Source: Chitinophagaceae bacterium
Lineage (GTDB): Bacteria > Bacteroidota > Bacteroidia > Chitinophagales > Chitinophagaceae
Assembly (NCBI GenBank): GCA_003136915.1
Contig: PLEB01000187.1
Coordinates: 1 to 5,338, forward strand
Direction of reading: 5' to 3'
Length of the DNA stretch: 5,338 bases
Made by a program: the position numbers and the translations under genes. Positions 1 to 5,338 of the stretch are shown here, piece by piece; position 1 is the first letter of the stretch, and every line of letters begins with the position of its first letter. The notes beneath the pieces were generated by a model. It searched no databases. It saw only the letters and a list, made by a program, of their open reading frames with translations, and was not told the origin of the DNA.

Positions 1-1448
1 GATACCTGGAATTTTCCCTTACCGTTTTCATCCAGCGTTACGATGCCCTGATGATTTTGGAGAAAGTCCGTGAACTGCTTGCCTGCATAACGCTTTCCGA
101 TTTCCATATCTTTAAATCCCTCCAGATCGTTGCTGATAAGCACCGCACAACCTTCGTGTCCTGCATCACCGGCGCGCGTCCATCCAATACAACTGACATG
201 ATCGAAATAATCCTTTTGTTCACCGAATGCAAACTCTTTGCGCGCGTGGATCAACAGATCCAGTCCATTTACTTTTTCCAGCGTGATCTCATGAACCTGG
301 CCATCGTGCCCTTTGTCAGAATAGTGCGCCCCGTACAAATCAGGATAAAAAATACAGGGATATCCCTTGTCGCGCAAAAGGATCAGGGCGTAGGCAAGGG
401 GTTTGAACCAGGGCTCTATGGGGGCCTCAAGGGCCTGCAAAGGTTGTGTATCGTGATTTGCAACTACCGTTACAGAAAGATCCGCCCGCACAGAAATAAG
501 CGTATTGTCGAAAATAGTATTTAATTTATATTCCTTTCCCGCACGTGAAGCTTCATGGAAATTCTTATGCAGTGACGCATCGAATAAACTCATTCTTCCT
601 TCTGTCACTTCAATATATTTCAAGAGCAGAGGGAGATTTCCCGGCGCCCAGTATTCACCCACTGCAAATAATTCCGGATCGATTTCTTTCCGCAATACAT
701 CCAGCCACTCATTGAAAAATCCTGGTGAAATATGTTTTACGGCATCCAGCCGGAGTCCATCATAGTGGAGGGTTTCATGCAACCATTTTGCCCAGTGCGT
801 TATCTCTTCCCGCACGGCCGGATTGCGGAATTCAATATCGTCGTACATCAGGTAATCATAATTTCCCTTTTCATCATCCACCACTTCTTCCCATCCTTCA
901 CCATATGCATTATTGACAATACTGAAGATGCCATTTTCTTCAAGATTATCACCATGATCAACCCCGGAGAAACAATGAAAATCCCAGATAAACTGGGAAT
1001 ACTTTCCTTTCCTTCCGGGAAAAATGAATTTTGTGTAAGCTTCAATCTCAAAGGGCTCACTGATAAACTCATTCCGGTTTTCGGGGTTCACCCGGCGAAC
1101 CATAATTTTCTCTTTTTCATCTGCGCCGCCCATATGATTCAGCACGGCATCTACATAAAGTTTCATTCCCAAATGATGGACGGCATCAGCCGCAGCAATC
1201 AGCTCTTCACGCGTTCCATATTTTGTTCTTACGGATCCTTTTTGATCAAATTCGCCAAGATCATAGATATCATATACATCATATCCGATCGAATACCCGC
1301 CGGTGGTTCCCTTACCGGCAGGTGGGATCCACACTGCGGTAATTCCCATATCCGCCAGCATTGCCGCTTCTTCTTTTAACCGGTTCCAGAGTTTTCCGTC
1401 CGCCTCCAAATACCAGTGAAAGTATTGCAGAATCGTACCGTTGATCAT
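1..1448 (-). CDS. amyA: Cytoplasmic alpha-amylase, GH13 (AmyA-like), C-terminus cut by window edge
   Basis: Hydrolyses internal alpha-1,4 bonds of starch, glycogen or maltodextrins. My own translation gives 482 complete codons plus two bases and starts MINGTILQYFHWYL, closely like the start of E. coli cytoplasmic AmyA (about 495 aa), so only about a dozen residues should be missing. GH13 regions are visible: region I DAVLNH (100-105), region II GLRLDAVKH with nucleophile Asp235, region III AVGEYW with acid/base Glu265, and region IV VANHD with Asp333. Other AmyA-like stretches are GEFDQKGS (65-72), YSQFIWDFHCFSG (150-162) and NHDTQPLQALEAP (331-343). There is no signal peptide, which fits an intracellular enzyme working on glycogen or imported dextrins. 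The ATG lies 3 bases after the SET gene's TGA and in the same frame; no Shine-Dalgarno site is visible, so translational coupling is plausible. Family assignment is very secure; exact product profile (maltohexaose or other) is not readable. Confidence 0.95.
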   Translation of the reverse strand, partial: MINGTILQYFHWYLEADGKLWNRLKEEAAMLADMGITAVWIPPAGKGTTGGYSIGYDVYDIYDLGEFDQKGSVRTKYGTREELIAAADAVHHLGMKLYVDAVLNHMGGADEKEKIMVRRVNPENRNEFISEPFEIEAYTKFIFPGRKGKYSQFIWDFHCFSGVDHGDNLEENGIFSIVNNAYGEGWEEVVDDEKGNYDYLMYDDIEFRNPAVREEITHWAKWLHETLHYDGLRLDAVKHISPGFFNEWLDVLRKEIDPELFAVGEYWAPGNLPLLLKYIEVTEGRMSLFDASLHKNFHEASRAGKEYKLNTIFDNTLISVRADLSVTVVANHDTQPLQALEAPIEPWFKPLAYALILLRDKGYPCIFYPDLYGAHYSDKGHDGQVHEITLEKVNGLDLLIHARKEFAFGEQKDYFDHVSCIGWTRAGDAGHEGCAVLISNDLEGFKDMEIGKRYAGKQFTDFLQNHQGIVTLDENGKGKFQV

Positions 1449-1451
1449 GTG

Positions 1452-1871
1452 TCAGTTATTGGCTATCTTTTGGTTGTAACGGATGATGTCCCAGTATTCC
1501 TTCCCGTAGTCAACCAGGATCTCGGCGCCTGGTGGAATATCCCGGGTTGCGTCGATATAAACCCTAAACCCATCTGCAACATATTCTGCATTGTTCTTCA
1601 AACCACCATTCCGGTGTATTCCTTTTGCATCATTCGCAAACCGCCCCAGCGCTTTCTCATACGTGGACGCATCCACCACATGATCTCTGTCAATATAAAA
1701 AATATACCGGTTGGTCCATTTTCTGTGGTTTACTTCTTTCCATGTGGACATTCTTCCCTTGTACTCAATGATCCGCGTACCTTTGGGTATATATGTTTTT
1801 GTAAACAGACCCATGCCTGAATGGGGTATAAAAGATGCTTTGATAAACAACTGCCGTGAGAGAAATGCCAT
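1452..1871 (-). CDS. Small SET-domain protein, putative protein-lysine N-methyltransferase
   Basis: SET domains transfer methyl groups from S-adenosylmethionine to lysines of proteins; the target here cannot be read. Numbering from the ATG at 1871 (139 aa): the AdoMet-binding opening SGMGLF (18-23) followed by IPKGTRIIEYKGR, then RFAND (77-81), NNAEY (93-97), and the closing GAEILVDYGKEYW (115-127), whose Tyr122 is the expected catalytic tyrosine. The usual RFxNHSCxPN knot is altered: Asp replaces His, the Cys is absent, and about a dozen residues separate RFAND from NNAEY. There is no post-SET cysteine cluster, and the protein is essentially the bare domain. An in-frame ATG at 1895 would add eight residues (MPWIYKLN). 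I prefer 1871 because the family match begins there (from memory, relatives start M-A-hydrophobic) and AT-rich sequence precedes it. The gene sits between a glucanase and an amylase, probably in one operon. Family call firm, start moderate, role unknown. Confidence 0.85.
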   Translation of the reverse strand: MAFLSRQLFIKASFIPHSGMGLFTKTYIPKGTRIIEYKGRMSTWKEVNHRKWTNRYIFYIDRDHVVDASTYEKALGRFANDAKGIHRNGGLKNNAEYVADGFRVYIDATRDIPPGAEILVDYGKEYWDIIRYNQKIANN

Positions 1872-1944
1872 ATTTAATTTGTAAATCCAAGGCATGATAA
1901 AGGCCCCGACTTTTCAAACCGGTTAAAATATTATGCCATGGATA
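1872..1944 (-). other. Spacer between GH16 and SET genes, possible weak internal promoter
   Basis: This is the only real gap within the minus-strand gene set. It holds a perfect 8-base palindrome AACCGGTT (1917-1924) flanked by TTTT and AAAA runs. On the minus strand a TTTG (1918-1915) is followed 20 bases later by TGCCTTGG (1894-1887), which matches four of the six fixed positions of the Bacteroidota -7 box TAnnTTTG. This is a weak fit, but if real it would give a short leader to the ATG at 1871 and a separate transcript for the SET and amylase genes. No stem followed by a T run, so no intrinsic terminator is seen after the GH16 gene. Confidence 0.25.
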
Positions 1945-2778
1945 CTAGTGCTGATATACCCTTACGTAATCAACATACATCTTCTGGGGAAATTGCGTAC
2001 TGCTATCAGGCGGCCCCGGCCAATCCCCGCCAACAGCCACATTGAAGATCAGGAAAAAGGGATGATTAAATGGATTGTACGCGGCCTTGATTTCGCTCGC
2101 TTTTGCTTTTACATAAACCTGATTGTCCACCAGAATCTCATACCCGTCTTTTTCCCAAATAAGGCTGTAGAGATGAAAGTCCTGAGAAAAATCCGCAAGG
2201 GACAATGAATACCTGTTATTCAGCGTGCCTTCTGTTCCATCATCGTTTTTCCAGTGAAATGAACCCACAACCTGCTTCGGATTTTTTCCAATCAGTTCCA
2301 TAATATCAATTTCCCCGCAGAGCGGCCAGCCTTTAACACCGATATCATTTCCTAACATCCACAAAGCAGGCCACATCCCTGTTTGAACCGGAAGCTTGGC
2401 CCGCATATCGATCCTCCCATACAAGAATTCATGTTTGCCTGCAGTATTTATCCGCGCTGAAGTATAATTGCGGTTGGCTGTATCCTCTTTTCTCGCTTCG
2501 ATCACGAGATTGCCATCCTGCAGATAGGCATTTCTGTTGCCCGCGGTGTAGTATTCAAGCTCATGATTGCCCCATCCGCTTCCACCCGTTTCATAGTTCC
2601 AGTCGCCTGCTCCAAGCGCATTCCCATTGAATTCATCCTGCCATACAAGATGGTATCCGGGATAGACCTTAATGGAAGTGTCATAAGAAGAATGACCGGG
2701 AGTTGCGGAATGCTCAGATCCGCCAAAGGCCATTGAAAGCAAAATGAGCGGCGAAAAGATCCTGATAGATTTTACCAT
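1945..2778 (-). CDS. Secreted GH16 endo-beta-1,3-glucanase (laminarinase type)
   Basis: Predicted to cleave internal beta-1,3 (or mixed beta-1,3/1,4) glucan bonds with retention. The 277-aa protein has an N-terminal hydrophobic segment (about 4-19, after Lys3 and Arg6) typical of a Sec signal peptide, then a GH16 domain from about residue 40 to the end. The catalytic motif GEIDIMELIG begins at 155: Glu156 nucleophile, Asp158 helper, Glu161 acid/base. The ExDxxE spacing with the extra Met is the laminarinase form. Other family marks are VWQDEFNG (45-52), ELEYYT (73-78), YGRIDMRAKLP (120-130), GMWPALWMLG (134-143) and the closing FNVAVGGDWPG (245-255) and MYVDYVRVY (267-275). There is no cysteine at the signal cleavage region, so it is probably not a lipoprotein. 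No carbohydrate-binding or sorting domain is attached. Its ATG overlaps the end of the upstream ndh gene by 7 bases, suggesting coupled translation. Substrate beyond beta-glucan is inference. Confidence 0.93.
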   Translation of the reverse strand: MVKSIRIFSPLILLSMAFGGSEHSATPGHSSYDTSIKVYPGYHLVWQDEFNGNALGAGDWNYETGGSGWGNHELEYYTAGNRNAYLQDGNLVIEARKEDTANRNYTSARINTAGKHEFLYGRIDMRAKLPVQTGMWPALWMLGNDIGVKGWPLCGEIDIMELIGKNPKQVVGSFHWKNDDGTEGTLNNRYSLSLADFSQDFHLYSLIWEKDGYEILVDNQVYVKAKASEIKAAYNPFNHPFFLIFNVAVGGDWPGPPDSSTQFPQKMYVDYVRVYQH

Positions 2779-4076
2779 AATTCCATTTCTTTTTTTTGGG
2801 GTCTGACGATGAACCTGAGCGACTGATCCTTATTAAAATAAGCCACCATCCAATTGTATAATGTTTTGATGCGGTTCCGGTAGTTAATCAGGGAGATCAA
2901 ATGAATGAACAGCCACATGGCCCAGGCAATGAATCCCCTGAAATGAAGCTTGGGTACAGGTATATCTGCGACGGCGCGGTTACGCCCGATAATGGCCATG
3001 GTTCCTTTGTCGCGGTATCGAAATGGTTTAAGCGCCTTCCCCATAACCATAGCTTCCAGGTTCTTCGCCAGCAATCGCGCCTGCTGCATGGCCACCTGGG
3101 CCAGTTGAGGATGTCCATTGGGATACGCGTCTTCATGTGTTTGTATGCAGGTGTCCCCGATAGCAAAAATATCATCCACGCCGGCAACTTTATTATATGC
3201 ATCTGCGGCCATACGTTTTGACCTGCCATAGCTTTCCTTCGGAATGCCTTCAAACATCATGGCCGTTACGCCGGCGGTCCAGATCAGGGTTTTTGCTTCA
3301 ATGATCTCGCCGGTCGACAAAAATACTTTGCCTTCGAAAAAATCTTTCACCTGGGTATGCAGCTTAATGATCACGCCCATTTTATGCAGCTCATCATAGG
3401 TATCCTGTTGGGATGCAGCACTCATGGGAGCCAGTAAATGAGATCCTCCGTCGATCAGATAGATATGACTCTTTATCCCATTCAGTTCGGGATAATCTTT
3501 TCGAAGACTGTGCGCACGGAGATCGGCAAACATACCGGAGACTTCCACGCCCGTCGGGCCGCCACCGGCTACAACCAGGGTCAATAATCTCTTTCTCTCC
3601 TTCGGGTCGGTGCAAATACTCGCCAGCTCCAGCCTTTGAAAAATAGTATTGCGCATGTTCAATGCGTCATTCACATTCTTCATGGGAATTGCATACTTCT
3701 TCACATTCTCCATTCCGAAATAATTTGTTTCGGCCCCGGTGGCAAACACCAGGTAATCGTACGGAATGTCACCATTATCCAAATGACAAATATGACCGAC
3801 CGTATCCACACTTTCCAGTTCTCCCAGCCGAAATTGGATATTATGATATTTCCGGAACAATTTCCGGAATGGATAACTGATGTTCGAGTTTTCCAGAAAT
3901 CCCGTGGCCACCTGATAAATCAGGGGCGGGAAAAAATTATAATTGTTTTTATCAATGAATGTGATGTGGAAATGAGGATTCTTTTTCAAGCCGAGGGCAA
4001 GGTTCACACCACCGAATCCGCCGCCGACAATAACCAGTTTCTTTGTTTGAATCCCGTTGGAAGGCTTACTGTCCAT
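2772..4076 (-). CDS. ndh: Type II NADH:quinone oxidoreductase (NDH-2), FAD-dependent
   Basis: Transfers electrons from NADH through FAD to membrane quinone without pumping protons. The 434-aa length is normal for the family. First Rossmann fold for FAD: VIVGGGFGG (15-23) with Asp42 at the end of the second strand, followed by the NDH-2 signature FFPPLIYQVATG (48-59). Second Rossmann fold for the nucleotide: VVAGGGPTGVEVSG (168-181), with acidic Asp209 in YLIDGG, which favours NADH over NADPH. FAD-contact motif IFAIGD (303-308) and quinone-site motif AQVAMQQ (326-332) follow. A hydrophobic, tryptophan-rich segment (380-399) then a basic stretch (NYRNRIK) is the usual C-terminal membrane anchor. 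ATG at 4076 is the only Met before the FAD fold. It is first in the minus-strand set and faces the GH105 gene across a 126-base spacer. Strong assignment; a menaquinone acceptor is expected for the phylum but not visible here. Confidence 0.94.
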   Translation of the reverse strand: MDSKPSNGIQTKKLVIVGGGFGGVNLALGLKKNPHFHITFIDKNNYNFFPPLIYQVATGFLENSNISYPFRKLFRKYHNIQFRLGELESVDTVGHICHLDNGDIPYDYLVFATGAETNYFGMENVKKYAIPMKNVNDALNMRNTIFQRLELASICTDPKERKRLLTLVVAGGGPTGVEVSGMFADLRAHSLRKDYPELNGIKSHIYLIDGGSHLLAPMSAASQQDTYDELHKMGVIIKLHTQVKDFFEGKVFLSTGEIIEAKTLIWTAGVTAMMFEGIPKESYGRSKRMAADAYNKVAGVDDIFAIGDTCIQTHEDAYPNGHPQLAQVAMQQARLLAKNLEAMVMGKALKPFRYRDKGTMAIIGRNRAVADIPVPKLHFRGFIAWAMWLFIHLISLINYRNRIKTLYNWMVAYFNKDQSLRFIVRPQKKEMELW

Positions 4077-4081
4077 GCGTG

Positions 4082-4089
4082 CAAAATTA
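4082..4089 (-). promoter_or_regulatory. Candidate -7 box (TAATTTTG) for the ndh transcript
   Basis: Read on the minus strand, TAATTTTG matches the Bacteroidota TAnnTTTG -7 consensus at every fixed position. It ends only 5 bases before the ndh ATG, so transcription would begin at or next to the start codon and the mRNA would be nearly leaderless. No TTTG or TTG lies at the expected 17-23 base distance upstream, so this may be chance in AT-rich DNA. Confidence 0.25.
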
Positions 4090-4143
4090 ATTCATCCTGC
4101 GCAATCAGCAGCATGGCGGTTCGAAACAAAGTATTTTGATCTG

Positions 4144-4157
4144 GGGAATTTTTTCCC
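4144..4157. repeat. Inverted repeat GGGAA-TTTT-TTCCC
   Basis: Perfect 5-base arms (4144-4148 and 4153-4157) around a 4-base TTTT centre, in the divergent spacer upstream of the GH105 gene. It could be half of a compound operator or a small hairpin; on the plus strand the stem is not followed by a T run, so it is not an intrinsic terminator there. Short enough to occur by chance on its own, but it abuts a second dyad. Confidence 0.4.
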
Positions 4158-4178
4158 TGATTTCAATTGATAAATCAG
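4157..4178. repeat. Inverted repeat CTGATTT-N8-AAATCAG, candidate operator
   Basis: Perfect 7-base arms (4157-4163 and 4172-4178) separated by 8 bases, ending 24 bases before the GH105 ATG. The geometry, two half-sites about one and a half helical turns centre to centre, suits a dimeric DNA-binding regulator, or a hairpin in the GH105 leader. No regulator gene is present in the window, so the binding protein is unknown. Confidence 0.5.
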
Positions 4179-4202
4179 AACTTTAAAAATGAATTGTCTA
4201 TT

Positions 4203-5312
4203 ATGAAAAGAAATGCACAGAAAGTTCTGGGAATAATGGTTGGTCTTTTATTTGTTCAACAGGGATTCTCCCAACAGGCTCTTACTGCCGATTCTATTTA
4301 TCGGATTTCGAAGAAGGCAGGCGATTGGCAGCTTCAGCTATGGAGAACTCAGGGATGGCCACATCCTGAGTATCACTGGACCAACGGTGCCGCTTATGCG
4401 GGATTAATTGCGTTTGCAAAGCAAAAAGGAGATACCGTTTATTTCGATTTCCTCAAACATATTGGCAGCGATCTGAATTGGAACACGGGGCCGGGCCGCT
4501 CAAATGCAGATGATTATTGCGTGGGCCAAACCTTCGCGCAACTCGCCATGGTTTTTCATGAACCGTCATGGATCCGTCAATTCCGGAACCAGGCCGACAG
4601 TATCATGAACAGACCGCATACCGAAAGCCTGGAATTTAAGGATGGGATCGTCGCCCGCGAATGGGCATGGTGCGATGCATTATTCATGGGACCGCCGGCA
4701 TTTGCTTACCTGGCTTCGGTAACAAAAGATCTGAAATACCTTGACAGCGCATCCGTATGGTGGTGGAGAACCACAGATTACCTCTATGATAAAGATGAAC
4801 ATCTATATTATCGCGATAGCCGATTTTTTGGCCAGCGGGAAAAAAATGGCAGTAAGGTTTTCTGGTCGCGGGGGAATGGCTGGGTAATGGCTGGTATGGT
4901 GAGAATGATGGAGAATATGCCGGCAGATTATCCGGATAGGCCGCGGTTTGAAAAACTCTATCTTGATATGGCAGAGAAGATAACCCAATTGCAGCAGCCC
5001 GACGGAACCTGGCACGCATCATTACTTGATCCCTTGCATTATCCAGTAATGGAAACCAGTGGAACAGGATTTTTCTGCTACGCACTTGCCTGGGGAATTG
5101 AGCATGGGATCCTGAAAAAATCCGCTTACATGCCGGCAGTATTAAAAGCCTGGGCCGCACTTTCCGGCAGCATTCATGCCGATGGTAAACTCGGCAATGT
5201 GCAGCAGATCGGTGAAAAACCTGAGACCGTTACTGCAGATGATACGGAATCTTATGGAGTCGGAGCGTTTTTGTTGGCGGGATCGGAGATGGTGAGAATT
5301 GTTAGACAATGA
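4203..5312 (+). CDS. Secreted GH105-type unsaturated uronyl (rhamnogalacturonyl) hydrolase
   Basis: GH105/GH88 enzymes hydrate and remove the 4,5-unsaturated uronic acid that polysaccharide lyases leave on oligosaccharides, classically from rhamnogalacturonan. Start chosen at ATG 4203 (369 aa): it places Lys-Arg directly before a hydrophobic signal segment (about 8-22) ending FSQ-QAL; an in-frame TTG at 4167 would add 12 unnatural residues before it. An alpha/alpha-barrel pattern is evident, with NADDYCVGQ (101-109), WAWCDALFMGPP (154-165), FWSRGNGWVMAGM (220-232), SGTGFFCYALAWGI (286-299) and ESYGVGAFLLAGSEM (349-363). By spacing from remembered YteR data, Asp103, Trp156, Asp158, Trp221, Arg223 and Trp227 match active-site residues, Asp158 being the likely acid/base; the YteR histidine position appears to be Arg204 in YYRDSRFF. 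The protein is probably periplasmic, no lipobox being visible. Substrate could be pectin, arabinogalactan or another uronic-acid glycan. Transcribed away from the ndh set. Confidence 0.9.
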   Translation: MKRNAQKVLGIMVGLLFVQQGFSQQALTADSIYRISKKAGDWQLQLWRTQGWPHPEYHWTNGAAYAGLIAFAKQKGDTVYFDFLKHIGSDLNWNTGPGRSNADDYCVGQTFAQLAMVFHEPSWIRQFRNQADSIMNRPHTESLEFKDGIVAREWAWCDALFMGPPAFAYLASVTKDLKYLDSASVWWWRTTDYLYDKDEHLYYRDSRFFGQREKNGSKVFWSRGNGWVMAGMVRMMENMPADYPDRPRFEKLYLDMAEKITQLQQPDGTWHASLLDPLHYPVMETSGTGFFCYALAWGIEHGILKKSAYMPAVLKAWAALSGSIHADGKLGNVQQIGEKPETVTADDTESYGVGAFLLAGSEMVRIVRQ

Positions 5313-5320
5313 GAGAATTC

Positions 5321-5338
5321 GTTGATGGTTGATAGTTG
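5321..5338. repeat. Short tandem repeat, 7-base unit GTTGATR, running off the edge
   Basis: GTTGATG, GTTGATA and GTTG follow directly, giving about 2.6 copies of a 7-base unit starting 8 bases after the GH105 stop codon and continuing past the window. Total length is unknown. From memory, GTTGATGG/GTTGATAG strings occur between genes in some Bacteroidota. No terminator is visible in the 26 bases after the gene. Confidence 0.4.

Larger units (their letters stand above)
4077..4202. promoter_or_regulatory. Divergent intergenic regulatory region between ndh and GH105 gene
   Basis: This 126-base spacer must carry the promoters for both the minus-strand set and the plus-strand GH105 gene. It is AT-rich, especially in its right half (4129-4202), and contains two inverted repeats that share one base (4144-4157 and 4157-4178). 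On the plus strand a TTTG at 4135-4138 could serve as a -33 element, but no good TAnnTTTG follows at the normal distance. No Shine-Dalgarno site is evident before either start. Role as a regulatory region is inferred from position and symmetry. Confidence 0.6.

Noticed and set aside
732..1379. Long open frame on the plus strand (215 codons)
   Set aside because: It lies wholly opposite the alpha-amylase gene, whose translation carries all GH13 motifs; the plus-strand product has no recognisable domain.
1416..1820. Plus-strand open frame opposite the SET gene
   Set aside because: Antisense shadow; the minus-strand frame shows clear SET motifs.
1448..1871. A single SET-amylase gene broken by a TGA nonsense mutation
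   Set aside because: The amylase has its own ATG at exactly the position where E. coli AmyA starts, and the SET domain is complete, so two normal genes are the simpler reading.
1917..1924. Palindrome AACCGGTT as an operator or terminator
   Set aside because: Only 8 bases with no extended arms and no following T run; noted within the spacer but too short to call alone.
3636..4139. Open frame on the plus strand (167 codons)
   Set aside because: Antisense to the FAD-binding half of ndh and extending into the spacer; no recognisable features, and the ndh reading is strongly supported.
4167..4202. TTG start that would extend the GH105 protein by 12 residues
   Set aside because: It would place polar residues ahead of a well-formed signal peptide and overlaps the inverted repeat at 4157-4178; the ATG at 4203 is better.
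1..5338. RNA genes, CRISPR arrays, insertion sequences, phage or defence genes
   Set aside because: None was recognised; nearly all of the window is accounted for by five ordinary protein genes with short spacers.

Overview
The window looks like a piece of chromosome from a Bacteroidota bacterium, most likely Chitinophagaceae-like. This is judged from gene content and style: secreted glycoside hydrolases, a short stand-alone SET-domain protein of a type I associate with this group, an E. coli AmyA-like cytoplasmic amylase, AT-rich stretches rather than clear Shine-Dalgarno sites before the start codons, and a TAnnTTTG-like box. The placement is inference from the reading alone; no database search was possible.

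Layout: four genes lie head to tail on the minus strand and one gene diverges from them on the plus strand. In transcription order the minus-strand set is a type II NADH dehydrogenase (4076 to 2772), a secreted GH16 beta-glucanase of the laminarinase type (2778 to 1945), a small SET-domain protein-lysine methyltransferase (1871 or 1895 to 1452) and a cytoplasmic GH13 alpha-amylase (from 1448, running off the left edge a few residues before its expected end). The first two genes overlap by 7 bases and the last two are 3 bases apart, so one operon is likely. The only sizeable internal gap (1872-1944) lies before the SET gene. On the plus strand a secreted GH105-type unsaturated uronyl hydrolase occupies 4203-5312. 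The 126-base divergent spacer (4077-4202) holds two abutting inverted repeats. A short 7-base tandem repeat begins after the last gene and runs off the right edge.

How the genes may work together: the GH16 enzyme would cut beta-1,3-glucans outside the cytoplasm, the GH105 enzyme would remove unsaturated uronic acid from oligosaccharides released by polysaccharide lyases, and the amylase would act on alpha-glucan such as glycogen or maltodextrin inside the cell. NDH-2 feeds electrons from NADH to quinone without pumping protons. Their substrates differ and no SusC/SusD pair is present, so this is not a standard polysaccharide utilization locus. The odd member is the SET methyltransferase, whose gene ends in frame with and directly before the amylase gene.

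No RNA gene, CRISPR array, insertion sequence, origin or convincing terminator was seen.
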